Assembly (NCBI GenBank): GCA_034508935.3
Contig: CM067444.1
Span: forward strand, 37,211,550-37,275,549
Length of the DNA: 64,000 bases
Source of the DNA: Berghia stephanieae
Taxonomy: Eukaryota; Mollusca; Gastropoda; Nudibranchia; Aeolidiidae
Direction of reading: 5' to 3'
The notes under the pieces are model-generated. The model searched no databases. It was not told where the DNA came from and saw only the letters and a program-made list of their open reading frames with translations. Position numbers and translations under genes: made by a program. Below are positions 34,101 to 44,956 of the stretch, piece after piece (the first letter of the stretch is position 1; the number at the start of each line of letters is the position of its first letter).

Positions 34101-37100
34101 CCTTTGTCTCACCTTTTCTTTTGTGCTTTAATTGTAATTCTAGAACTTTTTACTATCCCATTTTCTTCCTTTTTACTGGCGCTGATATGACCTTAATGTG
34201 TTGCAAGCGCCGTAAAACCCTTAAAAAAAAAAAAAAAAACAAAGTATTCAAAAACAGAATAATAAAGAGGAAGAAAATTTATAAATTATAAAAATAAAAA
34301 CTATGAAACAGTGCTCAGCTTTTTGAGGAAGAAAATATGTGTAGATTTCATTAAGCACTAAAACTAAAAGACGTTAAACAACTCATTTGTGTTTTTTTAT
34401 GGAGTAACAAAACCGTGAAATTCATCGAAAACAATGAAGCAAATCTATTGAAAATTCTCAAGAAAATAGAAGGAGTAAAGACTACAGAAAAAATTGACAG
34501 AAAGAATAGAAATGATTTTATTTACGAGTGTGATTATGATTACATGTCATTTTTAGCTGTGGAAAAAAAAAGGTTACTTAAAGAAAATGAAAATTAAATT
34601 GTAAGTTTGTCGTTCTTTGATTAGATTCAGATTTTCAGCCACAAAATTTTCCGGTTCAATATTTTCTTCCCTATTTAGTGTTTGCCTCCATTTGCATTGA
34701 ATTGTTTGTCTCTATTTCCTTCCAGGGGGCTGCTGCTGAAGCAATCAAATTAAAAATGGCCCATGAAGGGTTGAATCCAGACTATCTAGAGTAAGTTGTG
34801 ACTGGGATCATTTTTATTGTGACAACCTGATGACATAATAATGCAGACATGCCAACTCTCCCGATTTTTTCAGCAAGTTCCTGATATCTTTTCTCATTCG
34901 TTATTTTTATAATTACCTAATATTTTTGCTGATTTGGATTGTATTCTAGATGATTTTCATCACAGAACAAAACATCATCATCACCACAAGTCACAGATTT
35001 GTTCTAAAATTTTCCAGAATTTTGTCCCTGAAAAGTTGGCATGTCTGTAATGGTTTAAGATTATTCAAGTTAAAAAAAACTCAAACAATACAGTGCATTC
35101 TAAGTTGCCTAAGTCGATTTTTACCCAAGTCGATGTTTTTTTCTTGGTCCCTCCCCTTCTTCCTATTTAACATTAGTAAAAAAAAAAAAAAAAATCCGCA
35201 TAAGTCGATGTCGCTTAAGTCAATGTTCTTATCACTCATGACCACAATAAAATCACAAATAAACAAGTATTTCCATTGGTTAAAAAAGCTACCAGTAAGA
35301 ATTTTCAATTCTGAAGAATATCCGTGAACGATTGGCGCACACCAATGTGATGTAGATGCTTTGCTTGACATCCGTGCTCAATGTACATAAGCAGTATCGA
35401 ATAACTTTGATTTCTTCATCTCAAATTTTACATTGTCGCAAGTTCAAGTTCAGATTTTTTTTTCGTTCTAATCCCAGGCCATCCTATGTAATGGCCCTCT
35501 TAATTAGTATCAATTTTATCAAGAATTCAAGTCAAGTCTACAACTACAATAGCAAACCTATCGCGGAAAAGGAAGATTCAGCTGATCGATGCATTTGAAC
35601 AGTCTGGCATGCGACAGAAAATCATCGCATAGGAAATTGGCATACCAGCCATTTCTGTCTCGACACTTTACAAGAAGCATGACCTTGACCTAGAGGCTCC
35701 TACCCTCCCACCCTTCTGTTTTTCGCTGAATAATTTCACTTAATTGGTGTACATTCTGCATTCAAGGCAAAAATTCCGCTTTTCACCTTTCCAATCGAGG
35801 AAAATAAAAAAATAAAAATCTCTAGTAAAAAAAAAGTGAGCAGTGGCTTATTTCGTCAGCATCTCCTATGGTCAATCAACACACATTTTGTGTGTCTGAT
35901 TAGTCCCTTCAAAGTGTGTGCAGCTGATGTCGGATAATATTTTATATTTGGGAGGGGGTTGACCGAAGTATGTATTATTGCCAATATATAAGTTCAATGA
36001 CCTAGGTAATATTATGTTGGCTGGAATCCGGAATCGGTAATATTATTGCGTACCGTCAGCTTTTTTCCTAATTTAATTTTAGCCCTGTGTATTTGTATGT
36101 GTGTGTGTGTGTGTGCCGGCACGCCTGTTTGTTTGCTTAGGTGTGTGTTGAAAGGGGGAGGAGGGTCCTGACAAGGTTAAATCCATCCATTCAATGCTTT
36201 GCTCTGAGACTGCCAGAACCTGTGTGTCCTCTATTATTATTTGCCCCCCTTTTTAGTCTTTACACAACCTGCACATTTTTACACATATTATATTTATCAT
36301 TCGAGTACTTTTGGATTGTCTATTACATTTTCTGTTGCAAAGCATGTCATAGTCAATAACAGTAAGTTGATTCCGCTTTTTGATCTCAAATTCAGATTTT
36401 TATGTATTCTGATTCCTCTTTGGGGCTATTGGGGATAAGAAAGAGCATCTGATGACCACTACTGGGACCTCTAGTTTTCTGGTCAATTCAATGCAACCAA
36501 GCAACGTCAGCGAAAAGCGCAACATGAAGGGCCATACTTATTCTAGATTGGCTTGCTTTGTTCACATGCATTTTTGCTCATTTTGGTAACACTCCGGTTA
36601 AGTTGATTTTTTCAAAGATTAACTCCCAGCAAAGTGTTCAAGGCTTTTCTGCCCTTCTAGTTTTGTGATGAATCATTTCCCTGTACTTTTCAACCTGCAC
36701 TGGCTGTCAATCCACACAATACAATGAAACAGGATACAAGCCTCTGCTTAAAGGCCTTTGCATTGCTTTAACACAAGTTGTTGTGAAGAGCTGGGGAAGG
36801 ATTTAGTTTTCATTAGTTTTACTAGGTTGATAAATGAAAAGTAATCCAAAGTCTGAAGGTCTTACATAAGAAAAATAGCAAGAATCGTTTTTCAATGAGT
36901 CGTAAAAGCATGGACAATGTTGATACTTTGAAAACCTGTTGTTGTCATTTTTAGAACTTATTCCATTTTTTTTCCATCCCAGTCTCTATGTTTTTGGATT
37001 ACTTGTTATCATTTTTTTTAAAGACGGGGATGAAATCCAGATCATGTGTATAATTTAATTCCTTGAATTGCTTTTTAACATCAATGTCGTTTTGCATCTA

Positions 37101-37297
37101 TATCAGTTTTGATGTGAAAAGTAGCACGTCTTGTAAGGTTAGAGTAAATTTAACGTTTTCAACTTGTCTCTTTTAGATAATCTATTCCACTTTATTTCAG
37201 TGACCCCGATGCCCCAGCCCCAGATGGAGGGGCTCCCCCACCGCCCCCTGCTCAAGACAGTGATTCTGATGAAGGCAGCTATTTCAGTGACGAGTGA
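31058..37297 (+). CDS. WASHC3: WASH complex subunit 3 (CCDC53)
   Basis: WASHC3 is a small coiled-coil subunit of the pentameric WASH complex, which drives Arp2/3 actin assembly on endosomes. Coding exons: 31058-31108, 32362-32525, 32901-33035, 33373-33471, 34726-34790, 37201-37297, all GT-AG with matching phases. The product is about 203 aa (human about 194). In order: the N-terminal MDADGLPLVGPGIDYTK motif; the coiled-coil core with FLNRFSCVCEEKLESLSGRL and LNILEAK; SSIPGLESV; Pro/Ala-rich linkers; a DPRYIKFFKMLKYG helix; EGLNPDYLDDPDAPAPDG; and an acidic DSDSDEGSYFSDE tail. Exon 2 as given lacks one T at about 32407-32408, shifting the frame between INH and VTHTARFL; both sides are well conserved, so an assembly indel is likelier than a dead gene. 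Introns 4 and 5 hold an A-tailed retroposon and a pogo/Tigger remnant. Confidence 0.94.
31708..32015 (+). mobile_element. SINE family B, full-length copy with L2-type tail
   Basis: Head GCTATGTGGTCTTGTGGTAT, box-B-like GGGGTTCGAGCC, middle CTGTACTCAGGTGTAAAATG, tail GCACTTTGAGCACATTTAGT...GCGCTATATTAAAG. The tail resembles the conserved 3' tail of L2/UnaL2-type LINEs and their SINEs. In WASHC3 intron 1. Confidence 0.87.
32362..32525 (+). CDS. WASHC3: WASHC3 coding exon 2 with one-base frame slip
   Basis: Encodes VEAINQKRTIAFINH, then after the slip VTHTARFLNRFSCVCEEKLE and QQLEISLNILEAK. The exon is 164 nt; 165 is needed for the observed phase 0/0 splicing. The missing base falls in a short T run where the family has Phe (TTT). 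Confidence 0.92.
32901..33035 (+). CDS. WASHC3: WASHC3 coding exon 3
   Basis: Encodes ISSIPGLESVTAP and a Pro/Ser-rich linker with a PPPPPPG stretch. Phase 0/0, GTAAGT donor. Confidence 0.92.
33373..33471 (+). CDS. WASHC3: WASHC3 coding exon 4
   Basis: Encodes a Pro/Glu/Ala-rich piece, then SEDPRYIKFFKMLKY, equivalent to KDPRYARYLKMVQV in vertebrates. Phase 0/0, GTAAGT donor. Confidence 0.93.
33712..34239 (+). mobile_element. A-tailed retroposon with 13-bp target duplication (family E)
   Basis: CAAAGTATTCAAA flanks the element at 33699-33711 and 34240-34252. The body is 528 bp, ends in a hairpin (stem GGCGCT/AGCGCC at 34178-34183 and 34206-34211), then GTAAAACCCTT and an A tail. A near full-length copy lies at 45001-45526. 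No coding capacity. LINE-driven insertion is inferred from tail and duplication. Located in WASHC3 intron 4. Confidence 0.85.
34726..34790 (+). CDS. WASHC3: WASHC3 coding exon 5
   Basis: Encodes GAAAEAIKLKMAHEGLNPDY plus LE/D, equivalent to the AIRNKMISEGLDPDLLE helix. It ends in phase 2 with a GTAAGT donor. Confidence 0.93.
35091..35760 (+). mobile_element. pogo/Tigger-type DNA transposon remnant
   Basis: Begins after TA with CAGTGCATTCTAAGTTGCC, a pogo-type terminus. At about 35566-35685 it encodes RKRKIQLIDAFEQSGMRQK, then (after one stop) EIGIPAISVSTLYKKHD, the N-terminal CENP-B/pogo helix-turn-helix. The right terminus was not found. It lies in WASHC3 intron 5. Confidence 0.7.
37201..37297 (+). 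CDS. WASHC3: WASHC3 coding exon 6 (stop)
   Basis: Encodes DPDAPAPDGGAPPPPPAQ and the acidic C-terminus ending SYFSDE, with TGA at 37295-37297. The acceptor follows a T-rich tract. An AATAAA lies near 38317, but polyadenylation cannot be assigned. Confidence 0.94.
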
Positions 37298-37479
37298 CAC
37301 ATGTTAACATTGGAAACTTCTAACAAAACACAAATTAACTCACTTTTAGGATGATCTGTCTGATTTGGATTTCCCCAGAATGCACCAATTTTAACGGCAA
37401 TTTGATATTGATGCTAGATGTGTTTTGTTGACCACATTGGTGCATTTGTTAGGGTTATGATTAGAACAGTTTTGAATTA

Positions 37480-37690
37480 CAAAGTTTCAAAGTTTATTCT
37501 TAGGCTTTCGCCAGTAATTCATACAAGTTGATGACAACATACACGAAAGTGAGGAATAAAAAAAAAAAATTAGAAAATAATGGTAAATGGAACCAAAAAA
37601 TAAAATGATACCATTAATAACCACACAAAAATACAACAATGGTAATACCACCAATACTTACAACAATAATAATAATATTAATCTAGTACT
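37480..37690. repeat. second copy of the dispersed repeat seen at 18.8 kb
   Basis: Uninterrupted copy beginning near TTTATTCTTAGGCTTTCGCC and ending in an ACAATAATAATAAT tail. It lies downstream of the WASHC3 stop codon, probably in its 3' UTR or just beyond. The tail suggests a retroposed origin; family unknown to me. Confidence 0.6.
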
Positions 37691-38371
37691 ATTGTTTTTG
37701 TAAATGAGGACCACGCTTATATTTACAGAGATGGGATGCCAATAGTTTTCATGGCATAGATAAGACTTAAGTTTAGATGAATGATTTCTATTGTATTGCT
37801 AGTCATAAACGTAATTTAAACATTAGGGAGTGTTATGTTATCATTGTTGTTTTTTTAAAAAACAAAGTCTTCATGGGATTTACATTTACAAGTGCACGAT
37901 AGAATTAAGGGTTTTTAATGCGAACAACGAATATTTTATGCATAATATTGATCCTTGACTTATCTTGAGTTAACAGCAAATACCAGTAAAATAGATGGTA
38001 CTCGTGCGATTGTTTTTGAATGCTTGTGTGAGAATTCTTATCATCATCGTTTGTTCCTCGTTTGCTGTTGGATTTTAACTTTAATGCATACCCAGTTTTA
38101 CAACTCTATCACTAGGAAGTTTGATAATATTAAATAAATCAAATTGTGATTTAATCATCTAGACTCGTAGTATTATCCCAGTAATGAAAAGACACTCATT
38201 GTTGTAGATTGCCGACCCAAATCTTACTTAAAACTCTGAATTTTTTTCATCCCTGTTTCAATTGTTCATTGCAATGTCCCATTAAATCCTGAAAAAATAA
38301 TAGATAAGGTGTGAAAATAAAGCATCATTAAATGTATTGGGCACATCAGCTTTTTTCCTAAATGTTAACAG

Positions 38372-38527
38372 TGCTATGTGGCCTTGAGCAAGTCACCTCA
38401 TCCTAGTTCAGTTCACAGCACTGTACTGTGGCTAACGCCTTGGATTATTCCAGTCTACCCTTGGAATAGATCCTTGAAACAAATTTCCTGTTGGGGATGA
38501 ATAAAATGAATTTCATTAAAGAAAATT
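38372..38527 (+). mobile_element. SINE family C, 5'-truncated copy
   Basis: Shares CTATGTGGCCTTGAGCAAGT, GATTATTCCAGTCTACCCTT and GGGATGAATAAA with the nested copy at 23.1-23.4 kb. Confidence 0.75.
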
Positions 38528-38679
38528 TTTTTTAGCAACTTTTTAAAACGGCTGTTGTCCGCTTACACTTTTGATTTTATTTTTTAAAAAATTTTCTCCA
38601 AAGCCTTGATCACAAAATTGTTTCTGATTTCATTTGTTCCCTAATTTCATCGGCCTTTTCTATAAAAGTTTTAAAAAAA

Positions 38680-38893
38680 GGAAAACTCCCTTTGTCCACT
38701 CAGGGAAACATTTCTTTTGGGTCGATCTCGAGAACAGGTCAAGAAAACCCAAATGTCAGCTGCAGTGCAGCACTGCATAGTAAGCAATAGAGGCTCAATT
38801 TTTTTTGCTTTAGGAGATAATGAGATGTTGACAGCAAGGCTTGATACCGGGTCCTTTAGATGAAAGTCTTGTCCACTTGGCCAACCCACCCCA
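38680..38893 (-). mobile_element. SINE family C, diverged full-length copy
   Basis: Minus-strand head GTTGGCCAAGTGGACAAGAC with box-B-like CCGGTATCAAGCC, body and AACTCCC end. Confidence 0.65.
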
Positions 38894-39034
38894 GATTTTC
38901 CTACAGGATTATCAAACAGTTTTGTACATTTATTTTTTTCATGTTTTGACTTATAAATTACTGTGAAGAGTTGTATTCATTACTATGCCTGATGTAATGT
39001 CTGGTTTCTTCTGATAATTATTTCCTTAAGATCG

Positions 39035-39115
39035 CTGGTCAATTTTTTTTCTTGTACATTTCTTTCTGCTTTGCCCGACACTGTTTCATACACACCTTTT
39101 TCAGAATGTTATCAA
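39035..39115 (+). repeat. family D fragment
   Basis: TTTCTTGTACATTTCTTTCT ... CGACACTGTTTCATACACAC matches the right arm. Confidence 0.55.
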
Positions 39116-39298
39116 GATAAGATACAGGCCATTATTGCTATAAGGGGTGGGGAATCTTTGGGCTTATGATATTCCATCCTAATATATTTCAAATGGCTTC
39201 TTGTAAATAGTTATAACCCTCAACCATGAAGTTTCATATAATATAATGAGTCCTGTATTAATCTTGTGTCTTTATATGATTGAACACAAACTAGCTAA

Positions 39299-40125
39299 GG
39301 GAGCGTTCACATATTACGTCATCAAAAATTTGCCCTTTTTAGACCCCCCCCCTCCCCCAAGTCATCACTTATCATTGACCTGACCCCCCCCCCCCCCCCT
39401 CCCCCAACAGATGATGACGTCATCTAATTTAATAAAAACTAAAAGATAACTTTAATTTCACAATATTTATTATTCATTTTTCAAACCATAAACATTGATT
39501 ATCAACGTTTGATAAAACACATTCAGACATTTTATTAATTTCAGAAACTGTTGATAATTTATGTTTTACGATACAATGGGGACATAAAATTTAAATTTGC
39601 AAAGATAAAATCTAACAAACATTATTTAAATTAGGCTACTTGGTGCAGGTGCTATTTAAAAAATTTCAGAAAGTGTAATTTAAAATAGTATAGGAGGCAA
39701 ATTATTTTATAGCATATTAGTCTTTTAGTGGAATGAATTTCTGTTTCAATTTCCAAACATAAAATTAATTGATTCAAAAATGTTTCTGCCTTGGACCTCT
39801 GGCAATGTACTATAAATAGTATCATCAATTTCATCTTCATCGTCATCACTTTCTCCCTTTTGCTGTTCTTCTTGTATGGCGCATTTTCGTGAATGGTCTT
39901 TCATTGCTGTGATCGAGGAGTGATACAATGAACATTTAGGGCAAGTTCGCCTTTTGAGAAGTGATACCCCTTTCCCATCTTGTTTCTTGAGAAATACTCA
40001 TCATAGCAATTTATGTTTTGATGACATCATCTTGGGTCTGACCCCCCCCCCCCCCCTCCCCCATGTCAACATTTGGTAGACCCCCCCCTCCCCCCTAGCT
40101 GATGACGTTATATGTGAACGCTCCC
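39299..40125. mobile_element. 827-bp TIR element with TAA duplication, carrying a zinc-finger fragment
   Basis: Terminal inverted repeats GGGAGCGTTCACATATTACG / CGTTATATGTGAACGCTCCC of about 25 bp are flanked by TAA on both sides (39296-39298, 40126-40128). Subterminal C-rich tracts are also mirrored. A minus-strand piece near 39960-39740 reads RTCPKCSLYHSSITAMKDHS, a zinc-finger-like Cys/His segment followed by an acidic tail. A 3-bp TAA duplication fits PIF/Harbinger-type insertion; superfamily is inferred only from that. Confidence 0.75.
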
Positions 40126-40575
40126 TAATCCTTAAGTCTATTTCCCCCTTCTTTAGTCATATAAATCATTTTCACCCATAGATACTTTAAGAAATCAACC
40201 ATTTATCTTGAACAGATTTTTACATCTCATTCATGATAAGTAAGAAAGGAAAAATTGAAGAAAAAGTCTTCAACGAAGTGGGCATTCTCAATACATGTTG
40301 AGTATGTGTATGCATGCTTTAAAAATGCTCTAAATCCTCCTTGGGGAATAATCACGGTATTAGATTTACAATATACCAATATATATATAATACCATATAA
40401 ATGGTATACCATTATATACCAATAAATGGCGGCTATAGAATTCTTACAGAACCAAAGTTGTTATGTTGTTTGGAGTTGTCATGTTGTCTGGAGTCGTCTA
40501 GTTGGAGAGTGAGGGTCATATCAGTATTATACTTGAATCATTCCATGTCATCATCTGTACCAAACAATATCTATG

Positions 40576-41712
40576 GGGATCATCGTTGGGATGAAGGCTA
40601 TTGAAATGGGATCATCATTGGTATGAGGCTATTGAAATGGGATCATCATTGGGATGAGGCTATTGAAATGGGATCATCATTGGGATGAGGTTGAAATGGG
40701 ATCATCATTGGGATGAGGCTATTGAAATGGGATCATCATTGGTATGAAGGCTATTGAAATGGGATCATCATTGGGATGAGGCTATTGAAATGGGATCATC
40801 ATTGGGATGAGGCTATTGAAATGGGATCATCATTGGGATGAGGCTATTGAAATGGGATTATCATTGGGATGAGGCTATTGAAATGGGATTATCATTGGTA
40901 TGAAGGCTATTGAAATGGGATCATCATTGGGATGAGGCTATTGAAATGGGATCATCATTGGGATGAGGCTATTGAAATGGGATTATCATCAGTATGAAGG
41001 CTATTGAAATGGGATCATCATTGGGATGAGGCTATTGAAATGGGATCATCATTGGGATGAGGCTATTGAAATGGGATTATCATTGGTATGAAGGCTATTG
41101 AAATGGGATCATCATCGGTATGAAGGCCATTGAAATGGGATTATCATTGGTATGAAGGCTATTGAAATGGGATCATCATTGGGATGAAGGCTATTGAAAT
41201 GGGATCATCATTGCGATGAAGGCTATTGAAATGGGATCATCATTGCAATGAAGGCTATTGAAATGGGATCTCATTGCTATGAAGGCTATTGAAATGGGAT
41301 CATCATCGGTATGAAGGCTATTGAAATGGGATCATCATTACGATGAAGGCTATTGAAATGGGATCATCATTGCTGTGAAGGCTATTGAAATGGGATCATC
41401 ATCGGTATGAAAGCTATTGAAATGGGATCATCATTGCTATGAAGGCTATTGAAATGGGATCATCATCGGTATGAAGGCTATTGAAATGGGATCATCATTG
41501 GTATGAAGGCTATTGAAATGGGATCATCATTGCTATATGAAGGCTATTGAAATGGGATCATCATTGGTATGAAGGCTATTGAAATGGGATCATCATTGCT
41601 ATATGAAGGCTATTGAAATGGGATCATCATCGGTATGAAGGCTATTGAAATGGGATCATCATCGGTATGAAGGCTATTGAAATGGGATCATCATTGCTAT
41701 GAAGGCGATTGA
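40576..41712. repeat. large minisatellite, unit about 31 bp, about 36 copies
   Basis: Unit contains TATTGAAATGGGATCATCAT, with variants TTGGGATGAGGC, TCGGTATGAAGGC and TTGCTATGAAGGC. The variants cluster, GGGATGAGG at the left and GTATGAAGG/GCTATGAAGG at the right. Confidence 0.95.
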
Positions 41713-42149
41713 CATTTTAAAAAAGCAATGAATGAAAGGTTGATTCAAAACCAATACAGTGAGGATTTTAGAACACACATTTTTGCCTCAATTGTTCGTT
41801 TTTCGAATTTTAGTGAGTCCTGGCAAATGAAAAATTTGTAAGCATAATTAATAATTGTTAATGTAAAAAAGTAATATATATATTATTATTCTTATGATTA
41901 CATCTTTATGTCATATTTTTCATTAAAATATTTTTAAAATACTTAGTCTCCCACCTCTTTCATTTTACATTTTTATACATCGCGAAAAACGTGCAATTCA
42001 GTTTTTAATGCACAAATTGTTAGATAGGTTGGCTGGCTTGAAACAGCTGACATCTTTGACATTTCTCCCCACGTCCTCTTCTGGGTTTTCATGTCATGCT
42101 CCAGGGTCCTTCTCTAACCTCTCCCTCTCCTCCTTGTTCCCTGTGAGGT

Positions 42150-42365
42150 CCATCTGAGGACTGGTCAGACGTGCTACCACCATGTGTGGTGGTAGCACAT
42201 CTGACCAGTAATCAGAGGGTCTGAGGTTCGATCCCCAGTCGAGGTCGACTGATTTTTTGGGATGTTTTTTTTCTTGTATTTTTCTTTCTTGCTTTGTCTG
42301 GCACTTTTTATACACACTTGTTCAGTTCTTTATCTTACACCAGAGCCTGCTCCTTAATTTCTTTA
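42150..42365 (+). mobile_element. family D hairpin element, mainly right half
   Basis: Core GGGTCTGAGGTTCGATCCCC, then TTTGGGATGTTTTTTTTCTT, and the right arm ending GCCTGCTCCTTAATTTC. An extra short palindrome (GTGGTAGCAC) at 42170-42200 precedes the core. Confidence 0.75.
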
Positions 42366-42789
42366 TTTGATATTTTTAAAAAAAACTGATACCCCAACGG
42401 CAAAGACTTGACTGCATTTAGTATTATCTACTGGTACTTTCAGACACAGTAAGAATAATCCAATTCTCAATTTTTAAAAAAAGGAGCTTCTCTAGCACCA
42501 AGGATCCATTCCAAGACCTAAAAAAAACTCCATTTCACCTCATTCAAGGAAAAAGGAAGATAGAAGGGGGGGGGGGGGGGGGGGGGGGGAAACAAAAGTT
42601 ATAAGGTTATTGAAGAGACGCACGCAATATCAGCCAAAAACATGTTTTGTCTATATGGAACATGCAGAAAACAGGAGGATCTATGTAAAATATATTTTAT
42701 TCTGTAGTCAACATTGATGATAAGAAGAACAAAACTTCTCAAAAATCAAGAGTAATAAATCCCATGACCCAATATTAGTGACACGAATA

Positions 42790-43219
42790 CAGTGCAACAC
42801 GGATAAAACAAGCTTGGATATCAAGAAATCCCTGCTCCATTGAAATCGAAGACAATAAAAAATCAGTCTTTTTTGTTTGTTTCATGAATAAACATCCTTC
42901 GTACAATACAAACCATCAAAATACACACAACCATTTGTGCAAGAACCAACATGTACAAATTCAATTTCCCTCATCAGAAATCACGGATTTTCAAATTACA
43001 CAAACATTTAACAGATCACTGGATGTGATCAGAGAGCAGACACATAATATGTTTTATGCTAGTTTCATGGAAGATTTGTGAATTTGGGGCCCATTGAACT
43101 TTTTTTGTGTGCAAAATTACAACTTGAAGACGAATGGCAAGCAACATTCAATGAAAGTTTAGATTCAACAAAATCGGATCTTCTATCCCATTGACTCCAT
43201 TTGTATCCGAATTGCACTG
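42790..43219. mobile_element. 430-bp pogo/Tigger-type MITE
   Basis: Left end CAGTGCAACACGGATA and right end TATCCGAATTGCACTG are inverted, each bordered by TA. No coding capacity. Ends and target duplication suit a non-autonomous pogo/Tigger element. Confidence 0.75.
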
Positions 43220-43934
43220 TACAAATCTTTCGTTATAATTTATTAATTTAAAGCTTGTCTATAAAAGTAATGGCAATGATGATGATAAAAAAAATTATTA
43301 TTAATCATAATAATAATAATAATGATGATGATGATGGTAATGACAATAATAATATCAGATAGTAGCTTTAACCTAGCAAGAAAAAAACTATTGTTTCACA
43401 TTTATTTTTCGTCACAACATGACGACGACTTGTCACGCCATTCCACGATGAATAGGGTTTGTCAACATATGAATTCATCATAACGTCCTATTTATCAGTA
43501 ACTCATCATACAGTTGTTTTAATTGATTGTCGACAATGGCCCAGCAAAAAGGTTTTAGCATGGAAATAAAATACACGAATCCATGTCTGACAAAATTAAA
43601 ATAGATATCTGAACTGCATTCATTCAAATTTTACAAATTAAAAGTTATGCAATAAAAGAAAAGACCTCAAGCACCTCGATGACACACAAGAACTGAGATG
43701 TGAAAAGGATTTAGAGCACCCGAGATCTATCGCATCAGTGTCATCAGAGGAAAGAACTCACTCAACAAGTCAGAGAAGCTGCCAAAGCGTCCCAGTCCAA
43801 AGATAAGAAGGCAATCAGCAATAAGTTAAGTAAGTCAAAAAAAAGAAATCAGAGACTCTATTCAATACGGAACAAAAATGAAATAATGTAAATGATGGTG
43901 TCCTTGTCATGTTCATGTTTATTGATGGGGTGAA

Positions 43935-44160
43935 CAATTAGGGAGCAGGCACTGGTGTAAGATCAACATCTGAAAAGGTGTGGATGATATGACACAGGGT
44001 CAGACAAAGCAGAAAGAAAAACAAAAATCAGCCTGGTTTTACTGAGTGAGAATCGAACCAGGAGATCTGAAGTTTAATCATGCAGGCTGATTTTTTTTGG
44101 TGTGTTTTTCTTTTTGCTAAGTCTCCACTTTTTCATACCCATCTTTTCAGATTTTTGTTG
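43935..44160. mobile_element. family D hairpin element, full copy
   Basis: Begins GGGAGCAGGCACTGGTGTAA; arms include CTGAAAAGGTG / CACTTTTTCATACC-like sequences; core GAGAATCGAACCAGGAGATC. Confidence 0.65.
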
Positions 44161-44295
44161 TTGTTGAACGGTCCTAGAGGTATTATTAGGGTCATATCAG
44201 ATTAGGATAAGGATCAAGATGAAACAGGTCAAAATATTAAAAGTCATGAGTTTTAGATTTCAAGAAAATAAGACAAAAAGGGATTATGCTTGTCT

Positions 44296-44395
44296 TTAAG
44301 GCTTTTACGGCGCTTGCAACACATCTAGGTCATATCAGTGCTAGTAAAAAGGAAGAAAATAGGATAGTGAAAAAATTCTAAAATTATAAGTATAG
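44296..44395 (-). repeat. family E retroposon, truncated copy
   Basis: Contains the 3' hairpin region (GGCGCTTGCAACACATCTAG) and the adjacent AAAAAGGAAGAAAAT body segment only. Confidence 0.7.
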
Positions 44396-44399
44396 GTAC

Positions 44400-44570
44400 C
44401 CAAGAAAAAGTCAGCCTGCATGACTGGGGATCGAACTTCAGATCTCCTGGTTCGATTCTCAATTCTCAGTCAAGGCAGGTGATTTGGGGAGGGGGGGGGG
44501 GGTGTCCTTGTATTTTTCTTTCTGATTTGTTAGGCACTGTTTCATACCCATCTTTTCAAATAAAAAAATA
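44400..44570. repeat. family D element, partial
   Basis: Core GATCTCCTGGTTCGATTCTC and right arm (TTGTTAGGCACTGTTTCATA), broken by a G tract at 44496-44509. Confidence 0.6.
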
Positions 44571-44956
44571 AATTTATTGAATTTTCGTGTATTTTCATGG
44601 TCGTATCAGAACCAAGAAAAGGACCATGATGAAACCAGTCGAAATAATAAAATTCATGAGCTTAGAACAAAAAGGGATTCATTCATACAGGAAATAAAAA
44701 TAACTCCTATGAGCACGGATCCACACAAGGACACAATAATAATAAATATCTGAAATATATCCAAATTGTTAAAAAGTATAAATGACTGAAACATCATTTC
44801 CAAATTGTTGCAGTGTATAAATAACTAATAGACATTTATATCGTGGAGATGATTTAATTTACAGGGGAAAAAATATTGTCTTCCGCAAAAAAGAAAAGAT
44901 ATGTTTGAGTGTTCCTCATTCCATAATAAAGGATCCCAGTTAGGGCCAGGACAAAA

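Larger units (their letters stand above)
37298..39295. other. WASHC3 3' flank
   Basis: The 3' UTR must begin here. Contains the dispersed repeat at 37.48 kb, two family C SINEs and a family D fragment. AATAAA motifs near 38317 and 38501 are candidates, but the second is inside a SINE. Confidence 0.5.
41713..44956. other. intergenic, repeats only
   Basis: Apart from the family D copies, a MITE (42.79-43.22 kb) and a G tract (42568-42589), no coding signal was recognised. Confidence 0.6.
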
